A stretch of 64,000 bases of DNA from MedAcidi-G1 sp002294285 (GTDB taxonomy: Bacteria; Actinomycetota; Acidimicrobiia; Acidimicrobiales; MedAcidi-G1): NCBI GenBank assembly GCA_963999645.1, contig CAXEUY010000001.1, positions 62,001 to 126,000 of the forward strand, written 5' to 3'. Shown here in pieces: positions 27,097 to 35,213 of the stretch. Below the pieces are notes generated by a model. It was given only the letters and a program-made list of their open reading frames with translations. It did no database searches and was not told the DNA's origin. The position numbers and the translations under genes were made by a program. The first letter of the stretch is position 1; each line of letters starts with the position of its first letter.

Positions 27097-27917
27097 TTCC
27101 CGCGATTTTCGATTATCAAAGAGCGGAGTCTAAAGATCATGCTATTTCTTTAATTTCTGAACATGGAGATGATGCAAAGGTTCTAGCAGGGGGTCATTCA
27201 TTAATACCGCTGATGAAATACCGACTAGCTGCACCAGCTGTGGTTATTGATGTCGGACGGGTAGAGGAACTTTCCTATGTTCGGGAGGAAGGTGACTTTC
27301 TGGCAATCGGTGCTCTTACGAGACATCGAGAAATTGAAACAAATGAACTGGTTTTAACTAATTCAGGTTTGTTAGCAGCGGCTACAAAGCAGGTAGGTGA
27401 TCCTCAAGTTAGACATAGAGGAACAATCGGTGGTGCTTTAGCACATGGTGATCCCGCTTCAGATATTCCTTCAGCTGCACTGGCCTTGAGGGCTTCTTTC
27501 ATAGTTCAATCAAGTTCTGGCGAACGCGAGATAACATCTGATGACTTTTTTACAGGTTTTCTTGAAACAGCTCTGGAGCCAGATGAGCTTTTAACAGAAA
27601 TTAGAGTTCCCAAAATGCCTGATGCGACTTGGTCTTTTCAGAAGTTCAATCGACGGGCTCAGGACTGGGCGATAGTGGGTGCCTCAGTTTTGGTGTCTGA
27701 AAATCAATGCGGTGTCGGACTCGTCAATATGGACTCAAGACCGGTACGCGCTACAGCTTTAGAGCAAGCGACTATTAATGGAGCCTCTGCAGAGGAAGCA
27801 TCTGAGCTTGCTTCAGAAGGGCTTGAACCGCCTTCGGATCTAAATGCTTCAGCTGAATACCGGTCTCATCTGGCTCGAGTTTTGACAAAAAGAGGCCTTG
27901 AAGAGTCTGGAAAATAA
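27093..27917 (+). CDS. coxM: molybdenum hydroxylase medium FAD subunit
   Basis: An FAD-binding subunit of 274 residues. FAD motifs are VLAGGHSLIPLMKYR and HRGTIGGALAHGDPASD (TIGGxxAHxDPASD). The C-terminal CO-dehydrogenase flavoprotein domain follows. I use ATG 27093, which overlaps the coxS stop as ATGA; an in-frame ATG at 27036 would lie wholly within coxS. The order here is L, exporter, S, M; form II clusters are usually S-L-M without interruption. Confidence 0.92.
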   Translation: MIPAIFDYQRAESKDHAISLISEHGDDAKVLAGGHSLIPLMKYRLAAPAVVIDVGRVEELSYVREEGDFLAIGALTRHREIETNELVLTNSGLLAAATKQVGDPQVRHRGTIGGALAHGDPASDIPSAALALRASFIVQSSSGEREITSDDFFTGFLETALEPDELLTEIRVPKMPDATWSFQKFNRRAQDWAIVGASVLVSENQCGVGLVNMDSRPVRATALEQATINGASAEEASELASEGLEPPSDLNASAEYRSHLARVLTKRGLEESGK

Positions 27918-27965
27918 AGGTCTATTTTCTGACTCTTGAGTGAATAAGGCATCTAACCTTAATCT

Positions 27966-28877
27966 ATGGGATTAAGAGATGTTTCTTCAGTAGAAGAAGT
28001 TCTTCAAGGACTTTCTACCCAAGACTATTTAGCAGATAGAGGTCTAGCCACAGCAGTTTTTCTTTGTATCAGGCAGGGCAGACCTCTTCTTTTAGAGGGA
28101 GAAGCTGGAGTTGGTAAAACTGAACTGGCAAAGTCTTTATCTAGATGGGCTGAAGGCGATTTAATTCGACTTCAATGCTATGAAGGCATCGACTCAAATC
28201 AGGCAGTATACGAATGGGACTATGCGCGACAGTTGCTGCATTTGAGAACAGCAGAAGCAAGTGGACGGACTGAACAAGTTTCTTCATCGGTTTTAGAGGG
28301 CGAACTGTATGACGAGAAATTTTTGATAAAGCGACCATTATTGCAGGCACTTTCTGCTTCTAATGAACCGCCTCCAGTTCTTCTAATCGACGAAATAGAC
28401 AGAGCAGACGATGAGTTTGAAGCTTTTCTTCTGGAGATACTTTCGGAGTATTCGATTACTATCCCCGAATTAGGTACTTACAGTTCAGAGGTTAAGCCAA
28501 TAGTCGTAATTACTTCAAATAGAACTAGAGACCTGCATGATGCTTTGAAGAGAAGATGCTTTTACCACTGGGTTGAACATCCTGAAGTCGACCGGGAAGT
28601 GGAGATAATTAGGACGCGAGCACCCAAAGTTTCCCAACTTTTAGCTGAAGAAGTGGCAAAAGCGGCTTCTTATTTAAGAGGAATAGATCTATACAAGCCC
28701 CCAGGAGTTGCAGAAACTATTGATTGGGCAGAAGCATTAGTAACTATTGGAGTGGATGATCTAGATGCGAACGTTATAGATGAGACATTAGGCGCTCTAA
28801 TTAAATACAGGGAAGATCAAGAAAGAATACGCTCGAGAGGTTTTGATGAAGTTCTCTCCTTGGTGCGTCAAGGTTAA
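27966..28877 (+). CDS. coxD: MoxR-type AAA+ ATPase (CoxD)
   Basis: An AAA+ chaperone of 303 residues. Walker A is GEAGVGKT (residues 45-52); Walker B is LLIDEIDRAD near residue 139; the sensor region VITSNRTRDLHDALKRRCF is clear. CoxD-type MoxR proteins act with CoxE in maturation of the Mo/S active site of CO dehydrogenases. It is followed directly by the coxE-like gene, with no gap after the stop. Confidence 0.9.
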   Translation: MGLRDVSSVEEVLQGLSTQDYLADRGLATAVFLCIRQGRPLLLEGEAGVGKTELAKSLSRWAEGDLIRLQCYEGIDSNQAVYEWDYARQLLHLRTAEASGRTEQVSSSVLEGELYDEKFLIKRPLLQALSASNEPPPVLLIDEIDRADDEFEAFLLEILSEYSITIPELGTYSSEVKPIVVITSNRTRDLHDALKRRCFYHWVEHPEVDREVEIIRTRAPKVSQLLAEEVAKAASYLRGIDLYKPPGVAETIDWAEALVTIGVDDLDANVIDETLGALIKYREDQERIRSRGFDEVLSLVRQG

Positions 28878-29999
28878 TTGAATCAAGCAACTTATGGGTC
28901 TAAGACCCTTGACAGGTATTTAGTTGATTTTCTAGATGCGTTACGAAACGAAGGTGTAAAAGTTTCTCTAGGAAGTTCAATTGATTTTGGCCTCGCTGTA
29001 GTAGAGCTAGGAGCAGAATCATTTGAAAATATTTATTGGGCGGGACGCACAACTATCGTAGACAGGCCAGAAGACATAGCCATTTATGACAAAGTCTTCA
29101 AAAGCCACTGGATGGGCGTTGAGCCGTTAGTCGAGGAAGTCAATAAAATTCCACCTTTAGATTTTCTATTCGATGATTTAACTGAGGACTCAGAATTAGA
29201 AGAATCGATAAAAGGCGAAAACGATTTACTTACAGTTAGATATTCAGGTTTAGAAACTCTCTTGGCTAAGGATTTCTCCAAATGCAACAAAGCTGAACTT
29301 CAAGAACTTTTTCTTTTAATGAACGAAATTCGTTTCATAGGCGAATATAAGAAATCACGTCGAATGGTCCCGACAAAGAAAAACAGAAATTTTGATTTTG
29401 CGGCAACCATAAAATCCTCTTTCCGCACTGGTGGCGAAATAGTCAGTAAAAATTTTAAGAAAAGTGGTGAGAGAAGAAGACGTTTAGTTCTTTTATTAGA
29501 CATAAGTGGATCCATGGAAGTGTATGCAAGAGTTCTCATACGTTTTGTTCATGCTGTGATGGCAAGTCGATCGGAAGTCGAGGCATTTACCATAGGAACG
29601 CGTCTCACGCGTGTAACTAGAGAACTTTCTACACGAAACCCTGATTTGGCTTTATCTAAAGCCTCTAGCAGTGTTGATGACTGGTCAGGTGGGACGCGGC
29701 TAGGAGAAGGTATAAAAGAGTTCAATGACAGGTGGGGTATTAGAGGTATGGCCAGGGGAGCAACTATCTTGATTCTTTCAGATGGTTGGGATCGAGGAGA
29801 CGCAGAAACAGTCAGTGAGCAGATGGAAAGGTTACATCGTGTGACTCATCGAATCGTTTGGGCTAATCCCTTGAAGGCGACTCCAGATTATGAGCCCTTG
29901 GCAAAAGGAATGGCTGCTGCTCTGCCTCACATTGATAATTTTGTAGAGGGTAACTCATTTAATTCTCTTAAAGATTTATCGAAATTATTGACTAAGTGA
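28878..29999 (+). CDS. coxE: VWA domain protein, CoxE-like
   Basis: A protein of 373 residues. The C-terminal von Willebrand A domain has the metal-ion-dependent adhesion site D208-I-S210-G-S212 and the downstream SGGTRLGEGIKEF and ILSDGWDRGD elements, all intact. The N-terminal half is helical and acidic. CoxE partners the MoxR ATPase for enzyme assembly. It starts at TTG directly after the coxD stop; AAGG lies just upstream. Confidence 0.88.
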   Translation: MNQATYGSKTLDRYLVDFLDALRNEGVKVSLGSSIDFGLAVVELGAESFENIYWAGRTTIVDRPEDIAIYDKVFKSHWMGVEPLVEEVNKIPPLDFLFDDLTEDSELEESIKGENDLLTVRYSGLETLLAKDFSKCNKAELQELFLLMNEIRFIGEYKKSRRMVPTKKNRNFDFAATIKSSFRTGGEIVSKNFKKSGERRRRLVLLLDISGSMEVYARVLIRFVHAVMASRSEVEAFTIGTRLTRVTRELSTRNPDLALSKASSSVDDWSGGTRLGEGIKEFNDRWGIRGMARGATILILSDGWDRGDAETVSEQMERLHRVTHRIVWANPLKATPDYEPLAKGMAAALPHIDNFVEGNSFNSLKDLSKLLTK

Positions 30000-30032
30000 A
30001 TGGCAACTTTAGAAGAGTAAAGTGTATTTAGA

Positions 30033-30347
30033 ATGAAAGAAATTGTTGATGATATTCGTCGCTGGCAAAAACATAATAAAAAAATTGTTGTTGCAAGAGT
30101 GATAGATCTCGACGGTTCAGGCCCAAGATTGCCAGGCGCTGCAATGGCGGTAGCGGAGGATGGTGAAGTGGCTGGTTCTGTCTCCGGGGGTTGTGTAGAA
30201 GGCGCTGTTGTATTGGAAGCCCTTGAAGTGATGGAAAATAACAAAAGGCACATAGTTTCATTTGGGTACAGCGATGAAGAGGCTTTTTCGGTTGGACTTA
30301 CCTGTGGTGGTACAGTCCATTTGTTTATTGAGCCACTCGACTGGTGA
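30033..30347 (+). CDS. XdhC/CoxI family protein, N-terminal domain
   Basis: A protein of 104 residues consisting only of the XdhC_CoxI domain: DLDGSGPRLPGAAMAVAEDG, SVSGGCVEGAV and VGLTCGGTVHLF, which includes the conserved Cys residues. XdhC proteins bind and sulfurate the Mo cofactor before insertion. The next gene carries the Rossmann half and is in the same reading frame, separated only by TGA and one AAA codon. Split XdhC genes are known in Actinobacteria. Confidence 0.88.
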   Translation: MKEIVDDIRRWQKHNKKIVVARVIDLDGSGPRLPGAAMAVAEDGEVAGSVSGGCVEGAVVLEALEVMENNKRHIVSFGYSDEEAFSVGLTCGGTVHLFIEPLDW

Positions 30348-30350
30348 AAA

Positions 30351-31169
30351 ATGGAAAAACAATCTCAAAATGAAATTTCTATATTCGATCGAATGCAAGA
30401 ACTTCTCGATCAGGAAGAATCCTTTGCTCTAGTAACAGTAGTTAAAGGTCCGCCCGTTGGTAAGAAAATGATTGTTTTTCCTGAGCAAAAACCCGAAATC
30501 GATTTTGAAGGTTCGCTAGGGAACAGTGATTTAGACAGAGTGGTTTCTCGTGACGCTAGAGGAGAGTTAGCGGCTGGACGGAGTGGAGTTAGAAATTATG
30601 GAGAGTCTGGTGAAGCAAGAGAAGAGATCGTCCAGGTTTTCGTGGAGTCGTTTATACAACCCCCACAGTTGTTGGTTGTAGGGGCAGTCGATTTTACGGC
30701 AGCTCTTGTAAAAATTGGCAAGGTTCTTGGTTATCGGGTGACGGTTTGTGACGCTAGAGAAGTTTTCGCAACAAACCAACGTTTTCCTCTTGCTGATGAA
30801 GTTGTTGTTGAGTGGCCTGACAAATTAATACAAAGACACGGTGGAGAGTTAGGGCCTAGAGATGCTGTTTGTATTCTTACCCACGATGCGAAATTTGATG
30901 TACCAGCGATAATTTCATCTTTAGAAACAGACGTAGGCTACATAGGAGTGATGGGTTCGCGAAAGACCCACGAAGACCGTTTAAAGCGTCTTCATGAGGT
31001 TGGTTTAGTTGAGGAGGATCTCATTAGGCTCAGGTCTCCTATTGGTTTGGATATAGGATCCCGAACGCCAGAGGAAACGGCAATTTCTATAGTTGCCGAG
31101 ATAATTGCATTACGAACCGGACGTTCATCAAAGGCTCTTTCAGACACCGAAGGCCCTATCCATGATTGA
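30351..31169 (+). CDS. XdhC family protein, Rossmann domain
   Basis: A protein of 272 residues. Residues 1-100 are a divergent XdhC-like region. From about residue 100 there is the XdhC C-terminal Rossmann domain: PPQLLVVGAVDFTAALVKIG, VCDAREVFAT, CILTHDAKFDVPAI and YIGVMGSRKTHEDRLKRL. It works with the preceding small protein in Mo-cofactor maturation. The ATG lies 3 bases after that gene's stop. Confidence 0.87.
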   Translation: MEKQSQNEISIFDRMQELLDQEESFALVTVVKGPPVGKKMIVFPEQKPEIDFEGSLGNSDLDRVVSRDARGELAAGRSGVRNYGESGEAREEIVQVFVESFIQPPQLLVVGAVDFTAALVKIGKVLGYRVTVCDAREVFATNQRFPLADEVVVEWPDKLIQRHGGELGPRDAVCILTHDAKFDVPAIISSLETDVGYIGVMGSRKTHEDRLKRLHEVGLVEEDLIRLRSPIGLDIGSRTPEETAISIVAEIIALRTGRSSKALSDTEGPIHD

Positions 31170-31184
31170 TGTCGGTTTAGCCAA

Positions 31185-31742
31185 ATGACAGTTGCAGCGG
31201 TAATTCTTGCAGCAGGAAGTGGTCAACGCTGGGATGGACAGGGACACAAGTTGCTAGCAGATTTAAATGGAAAACCAGTTTTCTCTTGGTCTATCGAAGC
31301 TGCAGCAGGTGCGAATTTGGATGAGTTAATAGTGGTTTCGGGTTCAGTTGATATTTCTCACCTAGTTCCAGAAGGCTCAACACTGCTACATAATCCAGAT
31401 TGGGAATTAGGGCAATCACGCTCATTGAGTGTTTGCGTAGATTGGGCAATCGAAAAGGGTCATGATTCTATTGTTGTCGGGCTCGGAGATATGCCGGGAG
31501 TCACGAAAGAAGCTTGGATTTCAGTGTCGGAATGCCAAGATCCTTTAGTCGTTGCTACCTTCAATGGTGACAGAAGGCCTCCTACAAAAATTTCTTCAGA
31601 GTTTTTCAAATATTTGCCGACAGAAGGTGATGTAGGTGCGAGACACCTGTTGAATGGAGGTAATTACAAAGTTACAGAGATCGTTTGTCAAGGTAGTGGC
31701 AACGATATTGACACATTTAAGGATTTAGAAAAATGGAGCTAA
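31185..31742 (+). CDS. MobA-like NTP transferase (probable Mo-cofactor cytidylyltransferase)
   Basis: A nucleotidyltransferase of 185 residues with the N-terminal signature ILAAGSGQRWDGQGHKLLA and GLGDMPGVTKEAW (metal-binding Asp). The family includes MocA, which makes molybdopterin cytosine dinucleotide, the cofactor form of CO-dehydrogenase-type enzymes, so that role is inferred from context. The end overlaps coxG by 10 bases. Confidence 0.85.
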   Translation: MTVAAVILAAGSGQRWDGQGHKLLADLNGKPVFSWSIEAAAGANLDELIVVSGSVDISHLVPEGSTLLHNPDWELGQSRSLSVCVDWAIEKGHDSIVVGLGDMPGVTKEAWISVSECQDPLVVATFNGDRRPPTKISSEFFKYLPTEGDVGARHLLNGGNYKVTEIVCQGSGNDIDTFKDLEKWS

Positions 31743-32317
31743 GCAACGATTTTGAGGTTTCTGCGCCAATCGAGAAAGTTTGGGAAGTTATTAATGATGT
31801 GGAGTTAATTGCTCCTTGTCTACCGGGCGCTCAACTTGAAGAAGTTGGAAATGATGAATACAAAGGTTTCGTCAAAGTCAAAGTAGGTCCAATCACAGCC
31901 CAGTATAAAGGTGTCGCAAAGTTTGTTGAAGTAGACGACTCTAATCACCGTGTGGTGATTCGCGGAGAAGGACGTGACACTCGTGGAGCTGGCAATGCTG
32001 CAGCTGACATAACTGCATCTTTGGAATCTGTCCCGGAAGGAACGCGCGTAAATGTTGTCACAGATTTGAAGATAACCGGCAAAGTAGCTCAGTTCGGTCG
32101 CGGAGTGATGGCCGATATAAGTAAGAAATTGATGGGACAGTTCGCTGACAATTTAAGTGAGTTGGTTCTTTCTGAGGATAGTAAACCTGCAAGTACAGGA
32201 TCGGAAGGTTCCGAGCTTGAAGAGACTGAAGCAATAGATCTGCTTAGCGTCGCGGGTGGTTCGATTGGAAAGAAATTAGTGCCAGAGTGGATCAGAAACC
32301 GACAAAAGAAGACTTAG
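31733..32317 (+). CDS. coxG: CoxG-like SRPBCC protein
   Basis: A START/SRPBCC-fold protein of 194 residues: FEVSAPIEKVWEVINDVELI, CLPGAQLEEVGNDEYKGFVK and VKVGPITAQYKG are the family hallmarks. CoxG anchors or assists the Mo hydroxylase at the membrane. It overlaps the MobA-like gene upstream and, by 31 bases, the DUF501 gene downstream, so the cassette runs straight into the housekeeping block. Confidence 0.9.
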   Translation: MELSNDFEVSAPIEKVWEVINDVELIAPCLPGAQLEEVGNDEYKGFVKVKVGPITAQYKGVAKFVEVDDSNHRVVIRGEGRDTRGAGNAAADITASLESVPEGTRVNVVTDLKITGKVAQFGRGVMADISKKLMGQFADNLSELVLSEDSKPASTGSEGSELEETEAIDLLSVAGGSIGKKLVPEWIRNRQKKT

Positions 32318-32745
32318 TTTTTGTCACCGAGAGTCTCGGTCGCAAACCCGAAGGTTTATTTGAAGTTGCAGTTAGAGATGAGGCGGGCAATCCGCGTGTT
32401 ATACGCAACTACCCACTCTTGCCAAATGGTAAGCCTATGCCGACCATGTATTGGTTAGTTGACCCCCTGATCAGAAGCAAAATAGGAACTCTCGAATCTC
32501 AAGGCGGTGTCAAACAGGCTGAAAAGGAATGTGATCCTAAATCAATAGCAGAAGCGCATGACAGATACCGGAAGGAACGAGACCATCAACTTCCAGATTT
32601 TCATAGCGGCCCTAAGCCTTCAGGGGGAGTTGGAGGAACCCGCAAAGGTGTGAAATGCTTGCATGCACATTACGCATGGTTCCTAGTTGGAGGCGATGAT
32701 CCTGTAGGGGAATGGGTTGAAGCGGCTTTAAAAGAAGCTACATAA
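32287..32745 (+). CDS. DUF501 family protein
   Basis: A protein of 152 residues of unknown function, found widely in Actinobacteria (for example M. tuberculosis Rv1025, between ftsB and ppx). Signatures are LGRKPEGLFEVAVRDEAGNP, YPLLPNGKPMPTMYWL and KGVKCLHAHYAWFLVGGDDP; the conserved CLHAH may bind a metal. The GTG start at 32287 overlaps coxG by 31 bases. A slightly later start cannot be ruled out, but the conserved region begins near residue 17. Confidence 0.88.
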   Translation: MDQKPTKEDLVFVTESLGRKPEGLFEVAVRDEAGNPRVIRNYPLLPNGKPMPTMYWLVDPLIRSKIGTLESQGGVKQAEKECDPKSIAEAHDRYRKERDHQLPDFHSGPKPSGGVGGTRKGVKCLHAHYAWFLVGGDDPVGEWVEAALKEAT

Positions 32746-32779
32746 GCTACTTGATGGTTTAGAACTGAAAAGATTCAAA

Positions 32780-33703
32780 ATGGAAAATCAAAATTATGCA
32801 GTTATAGATTGTGGCACAAATTCAACACGGTTATTGATAGGTAACAAGTTAGAAACTTTAGACAGGCAGATGAAAATAACCCGTTTGGGTGAGGGTCTTG
32901 AGAAAAGTGGAGAAATTTCACGACAAGCAATGACACGTGTTGTGGATGTTCTCGAAAGTTTTCGTACCACCTTGGAGTCACACAGAGTAGCGGAGGTTCG
33001 AATAGTTGCCACTTCAGCAGCGCGTGATGCTGACAATAGAGACGATTTTTTTAGTGAAGTTGAATCAGTAATAGGTGTAACACCTGAGCTTCTAACTGGT
33101 GAGGAAGAAGGACGTTTAGCATTTGCAGGTGCAATCGCAGAGCTTGGAGATTTAAAAGGACCGTTTTTAGTTCTAGATATCGGAGGAGGGTCAACGGAAT
33201 TTGTTTTTGGTGATAGAAAAGCAGAGGATATTCATTCCGCACAGATTGGTTGTGTGCGTCTTACTGAAGAATTTATTGAGAATGATCCACCCTTGCCGGA
33301 AGAGCTACATGCTTGTTTGACTGTCGCAGGAGGCCATATAGATGACGCCGTTAGGGAAATTCCAAAAATAAATGAAGCATTAACTTTAGTTGGATTAGCT
33401 GGAACTGTTTCTTCTGTAGCTGCAATCGAAATAGGTTTAGAAAAATATGACAGAGAAAGAATCCATCATTTTCGCTTGTCAAAAGATGCAGTTGAAGATG
33501 TTTTCAGAACGTTAGCTACAGAAAACCGTCAAGAACGAACATCGAATCCTGGGCTTGATGAGGACAGGACAGATGTAATTGTTGCTGGAACAGCAATACT
33601 GGTCAAAGTAATGAGACAACTTGAGTTCACCGAATGTCTCGTCTCAGAGTCAGACATATTGGACGGGATTCTGCATTCGATGCTTTTCGAAAGTGAAAAC
33701 TAA
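32780..33703 (+). CDS. ppx: exopolyphosphatase/guanosine pentaphosphatase (Ppx/GppA)
   Basis: An ASKHA-fold phosphatase of 307 residues with YAVIDCGTNSTRLLIG (phosphate 1), ATSAARDADNRDDF, VLDIGGGSTEFVFG (phosphate 2) and GLAGTVSSVAAIEIG. It degrades polyphosphate or pppGpp. It is a single-domain short form without the C-terminal HD domain, like mycobacterial Ppx proteins. It ends the conserved actinobacterial block. Confidence 0.92.
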   Translation: MENQNYAVIDCGTNSTRLLIGNKLETLDRQMKITRLGEGLEKSGEISRQAMTRVVDVLESFRTTLESHRVAEVRIVATSAARDADNRDDFFSEVESVIGVTPELLTGEEEGRLAFAGAIAELGDLKGPFLVLDIGGGSTEFVFGDRKAEDIHSAQIGCVRLTEEFIENDPPLPEELHACLTVAGGHIDDAVREIPKINEALTLVGLAGTVSSVAAIEIGLEKYDRERIHHFRLSKDAVEDVFRTLATENRQERTSNPGLDEDRTDVIVAGTAILVKVMRQLEFTECLVSESDILDGILHSMLFESEN

Positions 33704-33767
33704 TCACTCCTAAAACAATTTAAAGTAGTCTCATAGGAAGTTGCAGCTTTGAAAGAAAGGTCTAGCT

Positions 33768-34355
33768 TTGTTATTGAAAGGGCGACGTATTGCTCTTAGG
33801 TCCTTGGTGGCTACGGACTTTGAATCATGGCGTGATGTGAGATTGTCAAATTTTGAGTGGCTGGTTCCTTGGGAGCCTAAACAAAATATGAAAAATCCTG
33901 AATCTACGGACTATAGAAAATATTTTGAAAGTCGTTGCGCAAACCGAGATAGGGAGATGCAATTAGGAACAGCTTGGTCATTTGGTATTTTTGTGTCTGA
34001 TCAGTTAGCTGGCGAAATAAACATTTCGAATATCACGCGTGGAGCTTTTCAAAGTGGTCATGTTGGATATTGGATAGACGAAAATTGTGCGGGCAACGGT
34101 TACACCCCTGAAGCTTTAGTTTTGATAATGAAATTTGCTTTTGAGGAGGTTCTTCTTCACCGCCTCCAAGTTTCAATTGTTCCCCGTAATCGCTCTTCAC
34201 GTCGTGTGGTTGAGAAGTTAGATTTGAGATGCGAAGGTTTAGCTGAGCGGTATTTAGAAATAAACGGCGTTTGGGAAGATCATCTGCGTTATGCAATTAC
34301 GTTTGAAGAATGGGAAATGCGAAAGAATGAAATGACCTCAGACTGGTTGGGATAA
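33768..34355 (+). CDS. GNAT family N-acetyltransferase (RimJ-like)
   Basis: An acetyl-CoA-dependent acetyltransferase of 195 residues. It begins LLKGRRIALRSLVATDFESW and has GHVGYWIDENCAGNGYTPEA (motif A) and IVPRNRSSRRVVEKLDL (motif B), as in RimJ/RimL enzymes that acetylate N-termini of ribosomal proteins. The start is TTG with AAAGG about 9 bases upstream. The actual substrate is unknown. Confidence 0.85.
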   Translation: MLLKGRRIALRSLVATDFESWRDVRLSNFEWLVPWEPKQNMKNPESTDYRKYFESRCANRDREMQLGTAWSFGIFVSDQLAGEINISNITRGAFQSGHVGYWIDENCAGNGYTPEALVLIMKFAFEEVLLHRLQVSIVPRNRSSRRVVEKLDLRCEGLAERYLEINGVWEDHLRYAITFEEWEMRKNEMTSDWLG

Positions 34356-34370
34356 GAGTAAATAGGGTAC

Positions 34371-35147
34371 TTATTTTTCACCGGCTATCTTTTTCTTTAG
34401 CCCTCCCACCATTTCCGTAAAGGCACTTTGTTGCATAGACCACCTTTGAGGCCCAACTTCTAGTTCAACTGACGAAATTGAGTCAAAAGTTTTTGAGGTC
34501 TCACTCAAAGTATCTTTCGTTTTAGCCACTAGTTCAGGCGGATGAGAGGCCGCTTCAGAAGCTAAATTCACAGCGGTTTCAATCAATATGTCATCGTCAA
34601 CACATTCCCACGCCAACCCACGCTTAGCGGCTGCTTCGCCATCAAGAATTTGATTAAAAAGCACCATAGCTTTTGCCGTTTGAAGATTCGTTATATTCCT
34701 AAGCCGCCAGGTGTGTCCACCCCCCGGATGAAGTCCGATATTGAGAAATCTTGTATCAAAACGTGCTGAAGTTCCTGCGATCACAAGATCACACGCCAAA
34801 ACCATATTCATGCCTGCACCTACAGCAGCTCCATTAACGGCAGCGACCGTTGGAAGAGAGCTGTGAGCTATGCGTAAAAAACCTCTGTAAATATGAGGCA
34901 AAGAAGCCTCGTCTCCTCGTTTTTGCAACTCACCTGCGTCCAATAAATCATCAAGTATCGCGCCAGCACAAAAGGCCCTACCTTCACCCGTGATTACGAC
35001 AGCACCCGTGGTATCACTTTTCTCCAATTCATCGAAAGTAGAAACCAATTCCTCATTAAGGTCGTTACTCACTACATTTCTACGTTCTGGATCGTTTAGC
35101 GTTAGTAGAGCAACCCTGTCCCTGTGTTCTATTTTTAGATATTCCAT
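34371..35147 (-). CDS. enoyl-CoA hydratase/isomerase family protein
   Basis: A crotonase-fold protein of 258 residues. The oxyanion-hole elements GRAFCAGAILDDLLDAG and NGAAVGAGMNMVLACDL are clear. The segment FDTRFLNIGLHPGGGHTW replaces the PEI glutamate of classical hydratases with Phe, so the hydratase reaction is not assured; an isomerase, hydrolase or other crotonase activity is possible. It is convergent with the GNAT gene and divergent from the MFS gene. Confidence 0.83.
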   Translation of the reverse strand: MEYLKIEHRDRVALLTLNDPERRNVVSNDLNEELVSTFDELEKSDTTGAVVITGEGRAFCAGAILDDLLDAGELQKRGDEASLPHIYRGFLRIAHSSLPTVAAVNGAAVGAGMNMVLACDLVIAGTSARFDTRFLNIGLHPGGGHTWRLRNITNLQTAKAMVLFNQILDGEAAAKRGLAWECVDDDILIETAVNLASEAASHPPELVAKTKDTLSETSKTFDSISSVELEVGPQRWSMQQSAFTEMVGGLKKKIAGEK

Positions 35148-35213
35148 CTCACTAACCTCTCATGAGTCTTGTTAACTCCCACTATAAATAAATTTGATAG
35201 ATAAGGTCAGATA

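Noticed and set aside
30345..30350. XdhC in-frame TGA as a second selenocysteine codon
   Set aside because: No Cys is expected at this place in the family, and the following AT-rich bases form no hairpin; an ATG lies 3 bases on.
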